NCBI GenBank assembly: GCA_964644025.1
Contig: CAZXVW010000005.1
Location: 1-46,913 of the forward strand
From: CAZXVW01 sp964644025
GTDB taxonomy: Bacteria; Acidobacteriota; Terriglobia; Bryobacterales; Bryobacteraceae
DNA: 46,913 bases
Direction of reading: 5' to 3'
The position numbers and the translations under genes are program-made. Of the stretch, positions 9,775 through 18,013 are shown in pieces (position 1 is the first letter of the stretch; every line of letters starts with the position of its first letter). The notes beneath the pieces are model-generated. The model was given only the letters and a program-made list of their open reading frames with translations, did not search any database and had not been told where the DNA came from.

Positions 9775-10945
9775 TGGCGAGCGTGCGAACCAACTCCAAA
9801 TGAAAATAGTCGATCATGGACGCGCAAGGCTTGACGAACTGCGTCTGGTAGGCCTGGCGCGCGGCGTCGATTTCGTCTTTCAGCCGGGAGTAGAGATTCT
9901 TCTGCGAGCGCCCCGCGGCGACCGCCCGCGACTGGTACAGGGTCATCTCGGCCACTTGCACGCGGGCGAACCGGCGGGCGCGAAGATGCAGTTCCTGATC
10001 TTCCTCGGAAAGCGAGTTCCAGGCCGCGAGCGCCGGCGCCTTCTCCAGTTCGTCGCCTGCCAGCGAGACCCGGCCGCCTTCGCCGGCTCCCGCTTCGGAG
10101 ATCTTAGTCTCCAGCGCCGCCGCAGCCAGCGTCGTCAGCAACTCCAGGACATTGATGTCGGCGGGATCCCGGCCGGATTCCACGTAGAGCACCGCCACCA
10201 CCTTGCCCCGGAGGGCCACCGGCAGCAACGTCACCTTGCTGCCGGGCGCGGCCGGTAACGCCCCGGCCACAGCCGCGGAAATCTCCCCCGCACCGTGCAC
10301 GGCCACTCTCGGCTCGACCGAGTCCACCACGCGGCGGAAAGCCGGCGCCGAAGAAAGCGGGAGCTCGATGTCGCCCAGCGGCTCCGGCCCGGCTTCGCCT
10401 CGCCGAACGGCGGCCAGCAACCGCAGGCTGTTCCCGCGCACCAGAAACAGCGCCGCGGCGGCAGCGAATGCCGCGGCCGAATCCAGCAATGCGGCGCCCA
10501 CCGCTTCGGCGCCCTCTGCCGTCCAAAGCCGCCGCGCCGCCTGGTTGAGCTGTTCGCCGAGCTTTCGCTTCGCTTCGGCTTCCCGCGCGGCGGCAGCGGC
10601 CTGGACCTCGCCGGCGAGGCGCTCGCCGACCCGGCGCTCCACTTCCCGTCCGACCAGGTCCGCCAGCTCCGAGAAACGCTCTTCCAGTACCGAGGCGATG
10701 TTTTCGCGCCAGCCCTTTTCGAGTTCCTCCTCCACGCGCGCCACGTGAAGCTCCCACGCCGCCCGCAGTTGCTCGCGGGCCGCTTCACGGGATTCTTCGA
10801 TCGCCTGGATCAGGCGGGAAGAAGCGGCTCCCGGCGCTGGTGCGGCGCTGCTTGAAGCCATCGCAGCGCTTGCCGCCGCTCCGCCCGCCGGGTGGAGATC
10901 CGGCGCTCCGTTGGGCGGGGAGGAATTTTCCGCAGAGCCTTCCAA
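9725..10945 (-). CDS. Coiled-coil/GAF-like protein of unknown function
   Basis: A 406-residue protein with three visible parts. First is a low-complexity Ala/Pro/Ser N-terminus and a charged helical segment, likely coiled coil, to about residue 140. The middle part, about residues 150-290, has the hydrophobic pattern of a GAF domain (LLPVALRGKVVAVLYVES fits the core strands). Last is a helical C-terminal tail beginning LSEEDQELHLRARRFARVQVAEM. No enzymatic motif is seen. The start is TTG at 10945, 4 nt after the AsmA stop, and a TAGAAT hexamer ends 6 nt before it. It could be read from the AsmA operon or as a leaderless transcript. An alternative ATG lies 28 codons in. Confidence 0.6.
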   Translation of the reverse strand: MEGSAENSSPPNGAPDLHPAGGAAASAAMASSSAAPAPGAASSRLIQAIEESREAAREQLRAAWELHVARVEEELEKGWRENIASVLEERFSELADLVGREVERRVGERLAGEVQAAAAAREAEAKRKLGEQLNQAARRLWTAEGAEAVGAALLDSAAAFAAAAALFLVRGNSLRLLAAVRRGEAGPEPLGDIELPLSSAPAFRRVVDSVEPRVAVHGAGEISAAVAGALPAAPGSKVTLLPVALRGKVVAVLYVESGRDPADINVLELLTTLAAAALETKISEAGAGEGGRVSLAGDELEKAPALAAWNSLSEEDQELHLRARRFARVQVAEMTLYQSRAVAAGRSQKNLYSRLKDEIDAARQAYQTQFVKPCASMIDYFHLELVRTLANDDESLLGPEYPGPLV

Positions 10946-10949
10946 ACCG

Positions 10950-13352
10950 TCATTCTAGCGTACTTGCGCGGCTGGGCTTCAGCGCCAGGCGTAACGGTAC
11001 GAGGGTTCCTTCCATGCGAAATGCATCCGCCCCGGCCTTCACATCCAGAACGGCCTTGCCGGTCAGCGTAGTCTCGCCACGCCCGCGGTAGACGGTACCG
11101 CGGCGAGTGAACTCCACCTCGGGGAAGGTAAGCCGGGGGATCCCACGCGACATCACCAGGGAAAAACTACCACGGACGTGCGACAGCACGTCGTCCGGCG
11201 CCACTCGCAGGCCGCGGACGGAAAACTTGCCTTCCGCGCGAGCGTTGCGTACGACCGCCGCCCCCATGCCGGTGGTGTGGAGCCGGCCGTCAACGGTGAA
11301 CACACCGCCGGCGTAAGCCAGTCCGGTGAGGTGAGCTTCCGCCACGTAGCGCGGGGCACCCTCGCCCAGGTCCACCGCTACTCGTCCCTCCACCGCCCCT
11401 GCTTCGAAGTTCGACTTGAGAGGCGCAATCTCAATATCCGTTCCATTCCACCGGAGCTGGGCCTGGAGGCCCTCGAACCGGACGGCGCCGGCGTCCAGCT
11501 CCCGGATTTGCACCGTGCCCCGAGCCCGGCGCGTTTTCAACCATCCAGGCAGCGGCGCGGGGCGCAGGCGGAGCGTTCGCGCCAGGAACCCGCGCCGCGC
11601 CCACGCCAGTGTGGGCATCAGGACCCGTTCCAGCTCCAAAACATCCGCCTTCGGAACCGTGATGTGAAACTGATGCAGCCGTGGCGTCCGGGCATCGTAA
11701 TCACAGCTTCCCTGGAACCGGATGTTTCCTATCCGGCCCCGCAACGTTTCCAGCGACCACTGGCCGGCCGCAAGGCGGAGGTGAGCCGAGGTCAGATCCA
11801 GCGGTTCGGAGAAACCGGCAACCAATGTCCGGGCGCCCTTGAGCGTCAAGTCTGCCGACCAGGTCCCCTGCCCCCGCCCCTGCCGTGCATAGCGCAGCCA
11901 ACCACTCCAGGCACCGGCGGACATGGTCTCCAGTAACGGGGCCGGGGACGCGCCGGTCAGGCTCCGCCACGCCGCCAGAAAGCGGGGAATCGACGCCAGG
12001 CTTGCTTCAGCGCGCACATCGAGCCTGCGGGCCGGGATCGCGTACTCAGCCGCGACGCGCACCCGATCCTTCCGCTCCAGGAGGACAGTGGCGGGAGAGA
12101 GCCGGAGAACGTCCCGGCCCAGCGTGAGCGTGGCTTCCGGGCAGCGAACCTCACCGGCGCCGTCGGTCCCGACGGCCAGGTCCCGCATCGCGAGCTGGCC
12201 CCGGGCTCCCTGCTGCGGCCCCCAGCTCAGTGCGCCGGACGCTGTGCCATGAACCGTCAGCCCCCGCAGCGCTTCCACGCCCATCTCGCGCGCCAGTTCG
12301 GGCAAGGTTTCCAGCGGCAGCCTGTCCGCGGTTACCGCCACCGCCCACCGCGGCTGGCGCAAGTAGTTGAGGATTTGAAAACGCACTCCCACCGGGCGTT
12401 GTTGGCCCTCGCTTCGCGTGGCCAGCTCCAGCGCCTGGCCCGTGAGGTTGAGACGCCCCCTATAATCCAACGACCACGCTCCGGTGCGGCTCGGGAACAG
12501 AAATCGCTGGTCGATGTCAACCAGCTCGAGGCTCCCGGTAATCGCCACATCGGAAACCGGCCCGTTCAATTCAGCCCGGGAGGCGATGAACCCTCCGACT
12601 CCCACCCGGCGCCCCTGCACCAGCGTCAGTAACTCCGCGATAGCACTCCGCTCCAGCCGCACTACGAGATGGACCTGGTTCTCCTGGGCGCGCGAGAACG
12701 TCACCCGGCCGGTCCCGCTAATCCTGCCGAAGCCTTGCGCCGCCCGGTCCGTGCGGGCCGGTTTTCCGCGAAAGCGGACAGTGACGACGCCGGCATCCGC
12801 CGCCGGAGCCACGTCCACATCCGCGTCGGCCAGGTAGAAGACGGATTTCGTGTCGCCGAACTTGAAGTTCAGCCTGCCGGAACGGATCTCGATCCGCTGG
12901 AAAGGCCAGTCGCGGGGCCCCGAGCTTCCGAAGGCACGGTCAAACAACGGCGGGTAGTTCCAGGGGCCGTCGGTGCGTTTCACCAGGTTGACACTCGGAC
13001 GAACCAGCCGCAGGCCGGAAAACGCCAGCCGCCCGCGCACCAGACTGGCCAAGCGGAAGCCGGCCTCCAGCGAGGAGACGTAAGCGAACGGCTCCGCGCT
13101 GACCGCGGGATCCTCGTGAATGATCACGTTTTCCAGGGAGATTCGCGGGGCCGGGAACAGGTGCAAGCGCACCGGGCCGTTCACTTCCACCTTCCGGTCA
13201 AGCGAGCGCTCCAGGGCCGCGCGAACGGGCGCGGCGAAACGGTCCACGCGCCTCAACGGCGCCACCAAACCGATCAGCAGTACCAGCCCCGCCAGCAACA
13301 AGGCGGCGCGGCGGAGTGTTCGCAGCCGCGTCCTGGCAACAACGCTGCTCAT
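10950..13352 (-). CDS. AsmA family outer-membrane biogenesis protein
   Basis: An 800-residue inner-membrane-anchored periplasmic protein. Positively charged residues and one membrane helix (about residues 14-34) lead into the AsmA N-terminal signature: 'VRAALERSLDRKVEVNG' followed by a beta strand and 'ISLENVIIHEDP'. The rest is a long repetitive beta-rich region typical of the AsmA/TamB/VPS13-like lipid-transfer proteins, ending in a second AsmA-like segment. The ATG at 13352 is preferred, with GGGGTG 6 nt upstream; a GTG at 13361 is in frame. It lies in a minus-strand chain after xdhC and mobA-like genes. The role in phospholipid transport or envelope homeostasis is inferred from the family. 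Confidence 0.78.
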   Translation of the reverse strand: MSSVVARTRLRTLRRAALLLAGLVLLIGLVAPLRRVDRFAAPVRAALERSLDRKVEVNGPVRLHLFPAPRISLENVIIHEDPAVSAEPFAYVSSLEAGFRLASLVRGRLAFSGLRLVRPSVNLVKRTDGPWNYPPLFDRAFGSSGPRDWPFQRIEIRSGRLNFKFGDTKSVFYLADADVDVAPAADAGVVTVRFRGKPARTDRAAQGFGRISGTGRVTFSRAQENQVHLVVRLERSAIAELLTLVQGRRVGVGGFIASRAELNGPVSDVAITGSLELVDIDQRFLFPSRTGAWSLDYRGRLNLTGQALELATRSEGQQRPVGVRFQILNYLRQPRWAVAVTADRLPLETLPELAREMGVEALRGLTVHGTASGALSWGPQQGARGQLAMRDLAVGTDGAGEVRCPEATLTLGRDVLRLSPATVLLERKDRVRVAAEYAIPARRLDVRAEASLASIPRFLAAWRSLTGASPAPLLETMSAGAWSGWLRYARQGRGQGTWSADLTLKGARTLVAGFSEPLDLTSAHLRLAAGQWSLETLRGRIGNIRFQGSCDYDARTPRLHQFHITVPKADVLELERVLMPTLAWARRGFLARTLRLRPAPLPGWLKTRRARGTVQIRELDAGAVRFEGLQAQLRWNGTDIEIAPLKSNFEAGAVEGRVAVDLGEGAPRYVAEAHLTGLAYAGGVFTVDGRLHTTGMGAAVVRNARAEGKFSVRGLRVAPDDVLSHVRGSFSLVMSRGIPRLTFPEVEFTRRGTVYRGRGETTLTGKAVLDVKAGADAFRMEGTLVPLRLALKPSRASTLE
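10952..10957 (-). promoter_or_regulatory. -10-like TAGAAT before the GAF-like gene
   Basis: TAGAAT on the minus strand overlaps the end of the AsmA gene and ends 6 nt before the TTG start at 10945. This is the same spacing as at many other units in the window. Confidence 0.35.
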
Positions 13353-13368
13353 GAACGGCACCCCGAAA

Positions 13369-13386
13369 CCACGCTTTTCATCGTGG
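13369..13386. repeat. Small inverted repeat upstream of the AsmA gene
   Basis: CCACG (13369-13373) and CGTGG (13382-13386) flank an 8-nt T-rich loop in the 57-97 nt between mobA-like and asmA-like genes. It may form a hairpin in the transcript. No function is evident. Confidence 0.3.
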
Positions 13387-13418
13387 CCGGGCGGTTGACA
13401 TGCCTGAGCGGCGCACGG

Positions 13419-14021
13419 TCACGATTGTGCATCCGGCCCTTGCAACTCTCGGTAAGCCTGAGGGTCGTCGACGTCCCGGAGGATGCCCGAGTCGCCGACC
13501 TCGACGTAACGGGTCCGTCCAGCGTACCGGTGAATGACGTCACGCGCCTGGGATTCGGCGGGCAAGGCGAGAAACTCCGGAAAGATCTCACGGGCGATGC
13601 AGACGGGGTGCCCCCGGAGCCCTTCGCACGTCGGCACAACAACGACGCAGGTCCCACGCTGCTGCTGGAAAGCTTCCACCAGCCGCCGCACCGTCGCCGG
13701 CCGCACGCGGGGATAGTCCACCGGCGTGAATACTGCCGCTTCGACCTCTGGCGGCATCTCGCGTAAACCGCATTGCATGGAGCTCAACTGCCCGCGCTCC
13801 GGCTCCGGATTCACTACGAAACGGGCCTCCGAAGCCCGGCGGAGACCCGCCCGGATCCGATCCGCGTCGAACCCCAGCACGACCATCACCGGGTCACAGC
13901 AAGGCCGAAAGACCGAAATGAGACGATCGAGGAACGTTTCTCCGTCGAGTTTCAACAAGGGTTTCGGCGCACCCATGCGGCGGGACGCTCCCCCGGCCAG
14001 AATCAGTCCAGCAATACTCAT
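13419..14021 (-). CDS. MobA/MocA-like nucleotidyltransferase
   Basis: A 200-residue NTP-transferase expected to attach a nucleotide (CMP or GMP) to molybdopterin. The N-terminal signature is LAGGASRRMGAPK (residues 8-20), followed by a Rossmann-like fold with VFTPVDYPRVRP, the metal-binding Asp region, and GHPVCIAREIFPEF near the C-terminus. The pattern is closer to the MocA/CoxE-associated cytidylyltransferases than to E. coli MobA. That fits its position directly downstream of an XdhC gene (27-nt gap). A purine-rich Shine-Dalgarno (GGGAGGGGG) precedes the ATG. The molybdenum hydroxylase it would serve is not in the window. Confidence 0.8.
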   Translation of the reverse strand: MSIAGLILAGGASRRMGAPKPLLKLDGETFLDRLISVFRPCCDPVMVVLGFDADRIRAGLRRASEARFVVNPEPERGQLSSMQCGLREMPPEVEAAVFTPVDYPRVRPATVRRLVEAFQQQRGTCVVVVPTCEGLRGHPVCIAREIFPEFLALPAESQARDVIHRYAGRTRYVEVGDSGILRDVDDPQAYRELQGPDAQS

Positions 14022-14048
14022 GTTGTTACACCCCCTCCCACGGGCGGC

Positions 14049-14885
14049 TCATTTCACCAGGTGCGCCAGCGCTGGATTCGTGAAGATCGACTTGGAAAGT
14101 TCCCGCCACTTGGAATCCGGTTGCCGGCGCACCGCAATCATCTCCGCGACCACCGAGATCGCGATCTCCTCCGGTGTCACCGCCCCGATGTCGAGGCCCA
14201 TCGGGGCCGTGAGCCTCTCGAACGCCTTGCGCGGAACTCCCTCCTTTTCGAGTTCCTTGACCAGGGCGATCACCTTTCGCTTGCTGCCGATCATGGCCAG
14301 GTAGCGGGCCGGGGTCGTTACCGCCCATCGCAGCACGCGCAGATCGTCACGGTGGCCCCGCGTCACGATGATGACGTAGCTCGACGCGTTCACCTCCAGC
14401 TTGGCGAAGACTTCCTCGTAAACGCCGGCGTGGACGGCTTCGGCCTCCGGAAAACGCTCGCGATTGGCGAAGCTGGCCCGGTCGTCCACGACGACGGTGG
14501 CGAAACCGGCCATATCCGCCGCCTTGGAGAGGCTTTTCGAGATGTGGCCGGCTCCGAAAATAAACGCCCGCGGCTGGGGCAAGATCGGTTCGACATACAC
14601 GTTGAACTGTCCCCCGCAAATCAGACCGTTCTCAGAGGCCGCATCCTGGTCCAGGTCAAACTCCAATCGCTTCGGCTTCCCGGTCTGGATGACCTGGCGG
14701 GCGGCGGTCAACACAGCCGCTTCCACGCATCCGCCCCCGATGGTTCCCAGTATGGAGCCGTCCTGCCGCACCAGCATCTTGGCACTCTGATAGCCGGGTA
14801 TGGAGCCGTTCACCTCAATGATGGTGGCCAGCGCACACTTTTCACCGTGCCGGCGGAGCCGCACCAATTCCTCGTAAACGTCCAT
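14049..14885 (-). CDS. XdhC family molybdenum hydroxylase maturation factor
   Basis: XdhC-type proteins bind molybdenum cofactor and help sulfurate and insert it into xanthine-dehydrogenase-like enzymes. The product has the XdhC N-terminal pattern CALATIIEVNGSIPG and GTIGGGCVEA, then a linker. A C-terminal Rossmann domain follows with FIFGAGHISKSL and FATVVVDDR. The start at 14885 gives MDVYEELVRL, the usual family start, 278 residues. The frame stays open upstream to 15116, but that stretch overlaps the divergent HAD gene and looks non-coding. The 27-nt gap to the MobA-like gene indicates an operon for Mo-cofactor delivery. Confidence 0.86.
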   Translation of the reverse strand: MDVYEELVRLRRHGEKCALATIIEVNGSIPGYQSAKMLVRQDGSILGTIGGGCVEAAVLTAARQVIQTGKPKRLEFDLDQDAASENGLICGGQFNVYVEPILPQPRAFIFGAGHISKSLSKAADMAGFATVVVDDRASFANRERFPEAEAVHAGVYEEVFAKLEVNASSYVIIVTRGHRDDLRVLRWAVTTPARYLAMIGSKRKVIALVKELEKEGVPRKAFERLTAPMGLDIGAVTPEEIAISVVAEMIAVRRQPDSKWRELSKSIFTNPALAHLVK

Positions 14886-15030
14886 CCCCCAGGATTGTAG
14901 CTCAGTCGAGGGCGCCGCTTCCGGCAGCGCCCGCCGGCTCCCGTGCCAACGTCCAACCGATGGCCGCCCGGCGCAGCGGGCGCCCGGATAACCTGAACAA
15001 ATCGAGTCGCTCATGTTATCATCCCGACAG
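14886..15030. other. Divergent intergenic region with two GC hairpins
   Basis: The region separates xdhC (-) from the HAD gene (+). It contains GGGCGC/GCGCCC (14910-14932, 11-nt loop) and CGCCCG/CGGGCG (14965-14982, 6-nt loop). The plus-strand promoter candidate TATCAT lies at 15017-15022. The hairpins could sit in the xdhC leader or bind a regulator; neither is established. Confidence 0.35.
14994..15022 (+). promoter_or_regulatory. Promoter-like TGAACA / TATCAT before the HAD gene
   Basis: TGAACA (14994-14999), a 17-nt spacer and TATCAT (15017-15022) preceded by TGT (extended -10). The hexamer ends 8 nt before the ATG at 15031. Confidence 0.45.
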
Positions 15031-15711
15031 ATGAAGCCGGCTGGTTTTTCTTCCAGTGAGATGGCGTTCGTTTTCGACATGGACGGGGTAATCGTCCATT
15101 CCATGCCGTTGCACACCGAGGCCTGGGAAATCTATCTTCGCCGTTACGGGATCCGCGCCGACCGCACCACGATCGATGCCAAAATGCATGGCAAACACAA
15201 CACGGAAGTGGTACGCGCTTTCTTCGGCGAGAACCTCGACGTGGAGGAGGTCCTGGCCCACGGGGCGGAAAAGGAGAAGCTGTACCGCGAGCTAATGCGG
15301 CCACGGCTGCGGGAGTTTCTTGTCCCCGGACTTACCGTCTTCCTGAGCAGGTTCGGCAGCCTCCGAAAAGCCCTGGCGTCAAATGCCGAACCAGCGAACG
15401 TGGAATTCGTTCTCGATGAAGCGGGCCTGCGCCCATATTTCCAGGTCGCGATCAGCGGCCAGCAGGTCCAACGGCCGAAACCAGATCCGGCCATCTACCT
15501 GCTGGCGGCCGAGCTGCTCAAGGTGCGGCCGGAAAATTGCGTGGTTTTTGAAGATTCCCCAACCGGAATCCAGGCGGCGCGGGGGGCCGGCGCCCGGGTC
15601 GTCGGTCTCACCACCACCAGCCCGGATCTCGCCGATTGTGATTTGATTATTAGAGACTTCTTGGATTCGAAGCTGGAAGCATGGCTCGCGCAGTTTCCAC
15701 TTGCGGTATGA
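15031..15711 (+). CDS. HAD superfamily hydrolase (beta-phosphoglucomutase-like)
   Basis: A cytosolic phosphatase or phosphomutase of HAD subfamily IA. Motif I is FDMDGVIVHS with the nucleophile and acid/base Asp at residues 16 and 18. A helical cap domain follows (to about residue 85). Motif II is around LASNAE, motif III is the Lys in QRPKPDP, and motif IV is VVFEDSPTGIQAA. The substrate cannot be assigned; beta-phosphoglucomutase and general sugar-phosphate phosphatases share this layout. I chose the ATG at 15031 because an extended -10-like TATCAT ends 8 nt before it; an in-frame ATG at 15013 is the alternative. The stop overlaps the next start by four bases (ATGA). Confidence 0.88.
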   Translation: MKPAGFSSSEMAFVFDMDGVIVHSMPLHTEAWEIYLRRYGIRADRTTIDAKMHGKHNTEVVRAFFGENLDVEEVLAHGAEKEKLYRELMRPRLREFLVPGLTVFLSRFGSLRKALASNAEPANVEFVLDEAGLRPYFQVAISGQQVQRPKPDPAIYLLAAELLKVRPENCVVFEDSPTGIQAARGAGARVVGLTTTSPDLADCDLIIRDFLDSKLEAWLAQFPLAV

Positions 15712-17492
15712 TTATTCCCCCGGTGTTTTCCGCCTGGACGCTCGCCGGCGCCGGGACCACGGCAGCTCCCCGGGCGTCCCGTCGGATGTTCAGCGTGGGA
15801 ATCTCCGTCCCCCCGGAGATCGCCCTGACCGTCATCGTCTGCGCCGGGGCCGGCTTTCTGCTGTGGTGGATCCGCGAACGGTGGCTGGCCGAGCAGCGCC
15901 GCGGCGTCCGGGAACTGTACTCGCTCAGCCAGGCGATTCTGTCCGCCCGCTCACCGGCTGAGATCGCGCGTCAGCTTTCGGCAACCCTGCCCCGTATCTC
16001 CCGCGTCTCCGGCATTCGCCTTTATGTATTCAACCGGCGGACAAACGCCCTGGAGCTGCAGACGCCGTCCCCGGAGGCAAAACCCGTCTCACTGCCGGTT
16101 GACGGCGAAAAAGGCGCGCCGTTGTGTTTCCGGAACCGAACCCTGTTCGCCATTAGCGACACGCGCCGGAGCCCTCTGTACAAGAGGTCGGAATCTTCTC
16201 CCACATCGGTCATGCTGGTTCCCGTACACACCGAAGACGAGGTCCTCGGCGTACTGGAGATCGAGTATGCCGACGGCATCCGCCGCTTCAGCGTGGACCA
16301 GCGGGCAGCCGCGCAGCACCTGGGAAACCAGATCGCCATTTCGCTGAAGCTGCTGGAACAACAATCCATCCGCGAGCAGTTGTTCCGGAGCGAGAAACTG
16401 GCGGCGGCCGGGCAACTGGTTTCCGGCGTCGTTAATGAACTCGAAGCCCCCCTGGATTCGATAGCCAGCCGCGCCGCACGGCTGAAAGCCTGCTGCGAGA
16501 CAGGCCCTTGGAAAGACGACCTGGAGGCGATCGCGGCCGAGGCCAAACGCGCCGCGGAGATCGTCTCCCGCCTGGTTTCCTTCTCCGGCAAGGGAGAGAC
16601 GCAAGCCGGCCGCGTAGAACTGAACGAGCTGGTTACCGGCTTGACGCGGTTTCGCGCGCGGGAATGGGAGATGCAGGGTGTCCGTTTCACCCAGCGACTC
16701 TCACCGGATCCGCTGTATGTACTGGCCTCGCGCGCCCAGCTCGAACAAGTCTTCCTGACACTGTTGGTGCACGCCGAGCAATCCATGGCGGATCTGGAGG
16801 TGAAGCACCTGACCGTGGCTACCGGGGTGCTCGGGCAGCGGACGCTGGTAGAAGTCGCTTATCCGGCTCCCTGTTCCGGCCCTCCTGCCGGGGATCCGTT
16901 CCGCGACCACGCCAGCGGCGAGGCCGGCGGCCTGGGCCTGTCCGTATGCCGGGGCATCATCCAGAGCCATGGTGGCGACATCCGTTTCACGCGGGAAGGT
17001 AAGGATCAGTGCCGGTTCGAAGTGGAACTCCCACCCGCCCCGGCCGCCGCGCCGGCGATGGCTGCGCGGCGCCGTGTCGCCGGAAAACCGAAGCGCCCGC
17101 TCACGCTCTTGCTGGTCGAGGAGGAACAATCTCTCCGGCGCCGCCTGACGGCGCTGCTGAGCGGCCGGGGCCATCGAGTGGTGCCGGTGGCCAACGGTGA
17201 ACAGGCCGTTGACCTCACCCAGCGTCTGCGGTTTGACGCCGTCTTCTGCGCCGCCTCGGTTCCGGGCGCGAACTGGGTTGAGCTTAGGGAGCGTATGCTC
17301 AGCCGCACCGGGGCCTTCGTGCTCGTCTCGAAAGGCATGGAAGGCACACTCCCGGCCGATCATCCCGGTGAAGATACGGCCGTGCTCCGGGTGCCCGTCC
17401 GGGAGGACGAACTCGACCGTCTGATGAGTTCACTCGAGTCTCGGCCCGAATCCCCGCCGAACGCCCGCGCCGGTCAACCGCAGGCCGGGTAG
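15708..17492 (+). CDS. Degenerate GAF-histidine-kinase-receiver protein
   Basis: A 594-residue membrane-linked signalling protein. Order: N-terminal hydrophobic helix (PEIALTVIVCAGAGFLLWW), GAF domain (about residues 70-225), HisKA-like helix, ATPase-like domain, and a C-terminal receiver-like domain (from about residue 465). The active sites are missing. The H-box reads GQLVSGVVNELEAPL, with Asn243 where the phospho-accepting His belongs. The N-box reads LTLLVHAEQS without the key Asn, and no DxGxG is seen. Only GGLGLSVCRGIIQSHGG (G2-like) is intact. In the receiver, FDAVFCAASVPG has Ala515 in place of the phospho-Asp, and the conserved Lys is replaced (RVPVREDEL). Kinase or phosphorelay activity is therefore unlikely; a scaffold or ligand-sensing role is inferred. 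Start: ATG overlapping the HAD stop as ATGA. Confidence 0.8.
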   Translation: MIIPPVFSAWTLAGAGTTAAPRASRRMFSVGISVPPEIALTVIVCAGAGFLLWWIRERWLAEQRRGVRELYSLSQAILSARSPAEIARQLSATLPRISRVSGIRLYVFNRRTNALELQTPSPEAKPVSLPVDGEKGAPLCFRNRTLFAISDTRRSPLYKRSESSPTSVMLVPVHTEDEVLGVLEIEYADGIRRFSVDQRAAAQHLGNQIAISLKLLEQQSIREQLFRSEKLAAAGQLVSGVVNELEAPLDSIASRAARLKACCETGPWKDDLEAIAAEAKRAAEIVSRLVSFSGKGETQAGRVELNELVTGLTRFRAREWEMQGVRFTQRLSPDPLYVLASRAQLEQVFLTLLVHAEQSMADLEVKHLTVATGVLGQRTLVEVAYPAPCSGPPAGDPFRDHASGEAGGLGLSVCRGIIQSHGGDIRFTREGKDQCRFEVELPPAPAAAPAMAARRRVAGKPKRPLTLLLVEEEQSLRRRLTALLSGRGHRVVPVANGEQAVDLTQRLRFDAVFCAASVPGANWVELRERMLSRTGAFVLVSKGMEGTLPADHPGEDTAVLRVPVREDELDRLMSSLESRPESPPNARAGQPQAG

Positions 17493-17585
17493 CCGCCCTG
17501 TTGGACCGCTGCCAGCCTCGCATCCGGAGGCGCCTCTCGGCAGCGGCCCCACCGGCAGGCCGCTGTGCCGGCGTGCCATTCCTGC

Positions 17586-17591
17586 TAAAAT
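17586..17591 (+). promoter_or_regulatory. Extended -10-like TAAAAT before the VOC gene
   Basis: TGC-TAAAAT, with the hexamer ending 6 nt before the ATG at 17598. This predicts a leaderless mRNA. Confidence 0.5.
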
Positions 17592-17597
17592 CCAGCT

Positions 17598-17972
17598 ATG
17601 TTCCAAGGAATCGAGCATACCGCCATCGCTTCCCCCGACCCGAAGAAGCTGGCCCAGTGGTACGTCGACGTACTCGGGTTCCGAATCAATTACATATACG
17701 GCGGCAACTACTTCGTCAAGGCGCCCAATGGCGCCATGCTGGAAATCATTCCCGCGGAAGGAGAGCGCGCACCGCAGACGCTCTCGGACCCTGGCATCCG
17801 CCATCTGGCCGTGATTCCGGACGACTTCGATGCCGCCTACGAGAAACTGAAGTCGATGGGCGTTCATTTCTACACGGAGCCTTTCGAAATCGAGGGGAAC
17901 CGGCTGGTTTTCTTCGGTGACCTCGACGGGAATTTTCTCCATCTCATCCACCGCCAGACGCCGCTGCCTTGA
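17598..17972 (+). CDS. VOC superfamily (glyoxalase/bleomycin-resistance-like) protein
   Basis: A 124-residue single vicinal-oxygen-chelate domain made of two beta-alpha-beta-beta-beta units. Metal-ligand candidates are His in GIEHTAI, His in IRHLAVI, and the C-terminal DGNFLHLIH segment. The first module has the typical KKLAQWYVDVLGFR helix. Members of this size include glyoxalases, epimerases, dioxygenases and resistance proteins, and the substrate cannot be read from the sequence. It lacks a visible Shine-Dalgarno; a -10-like TAAAAT lies 6 nt upstream. The downstream membrane-protein gene starts 41 nt after its stop. Confidence 0.82.
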   Translation: MFQGIEHTAIASPDPKKLAQWYVDVLGFRINYIYGGNYFVKAPNGAMLEIIPAEGERAPQTLSDPGIRHLAVIPDDFDAAYEKLKSMGVHFYTEPFEIEGNRLVFFGDLDGNFLHLIHRQTPLP

Positions 17973-18013
17973 CCGGCGGTACCGGTGCGCCGGAGAATCG
18001 CCGCACGGCAACC

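Noticed and set aside
14891..14932. tRNA-like D-arm sequence TGTAGCTCAGTCGAG
   Set aside because: No matching acceptor stem, anticodon arm or TTCGA-type T-arm can be built around it.
15708..17492. Annotation as an active hybrid histidine kinase
   Set aside because: The phospho-His, N-box Asn, DxGxG and receiver Asp and Lys are all absent, so the standard activity is not supported.
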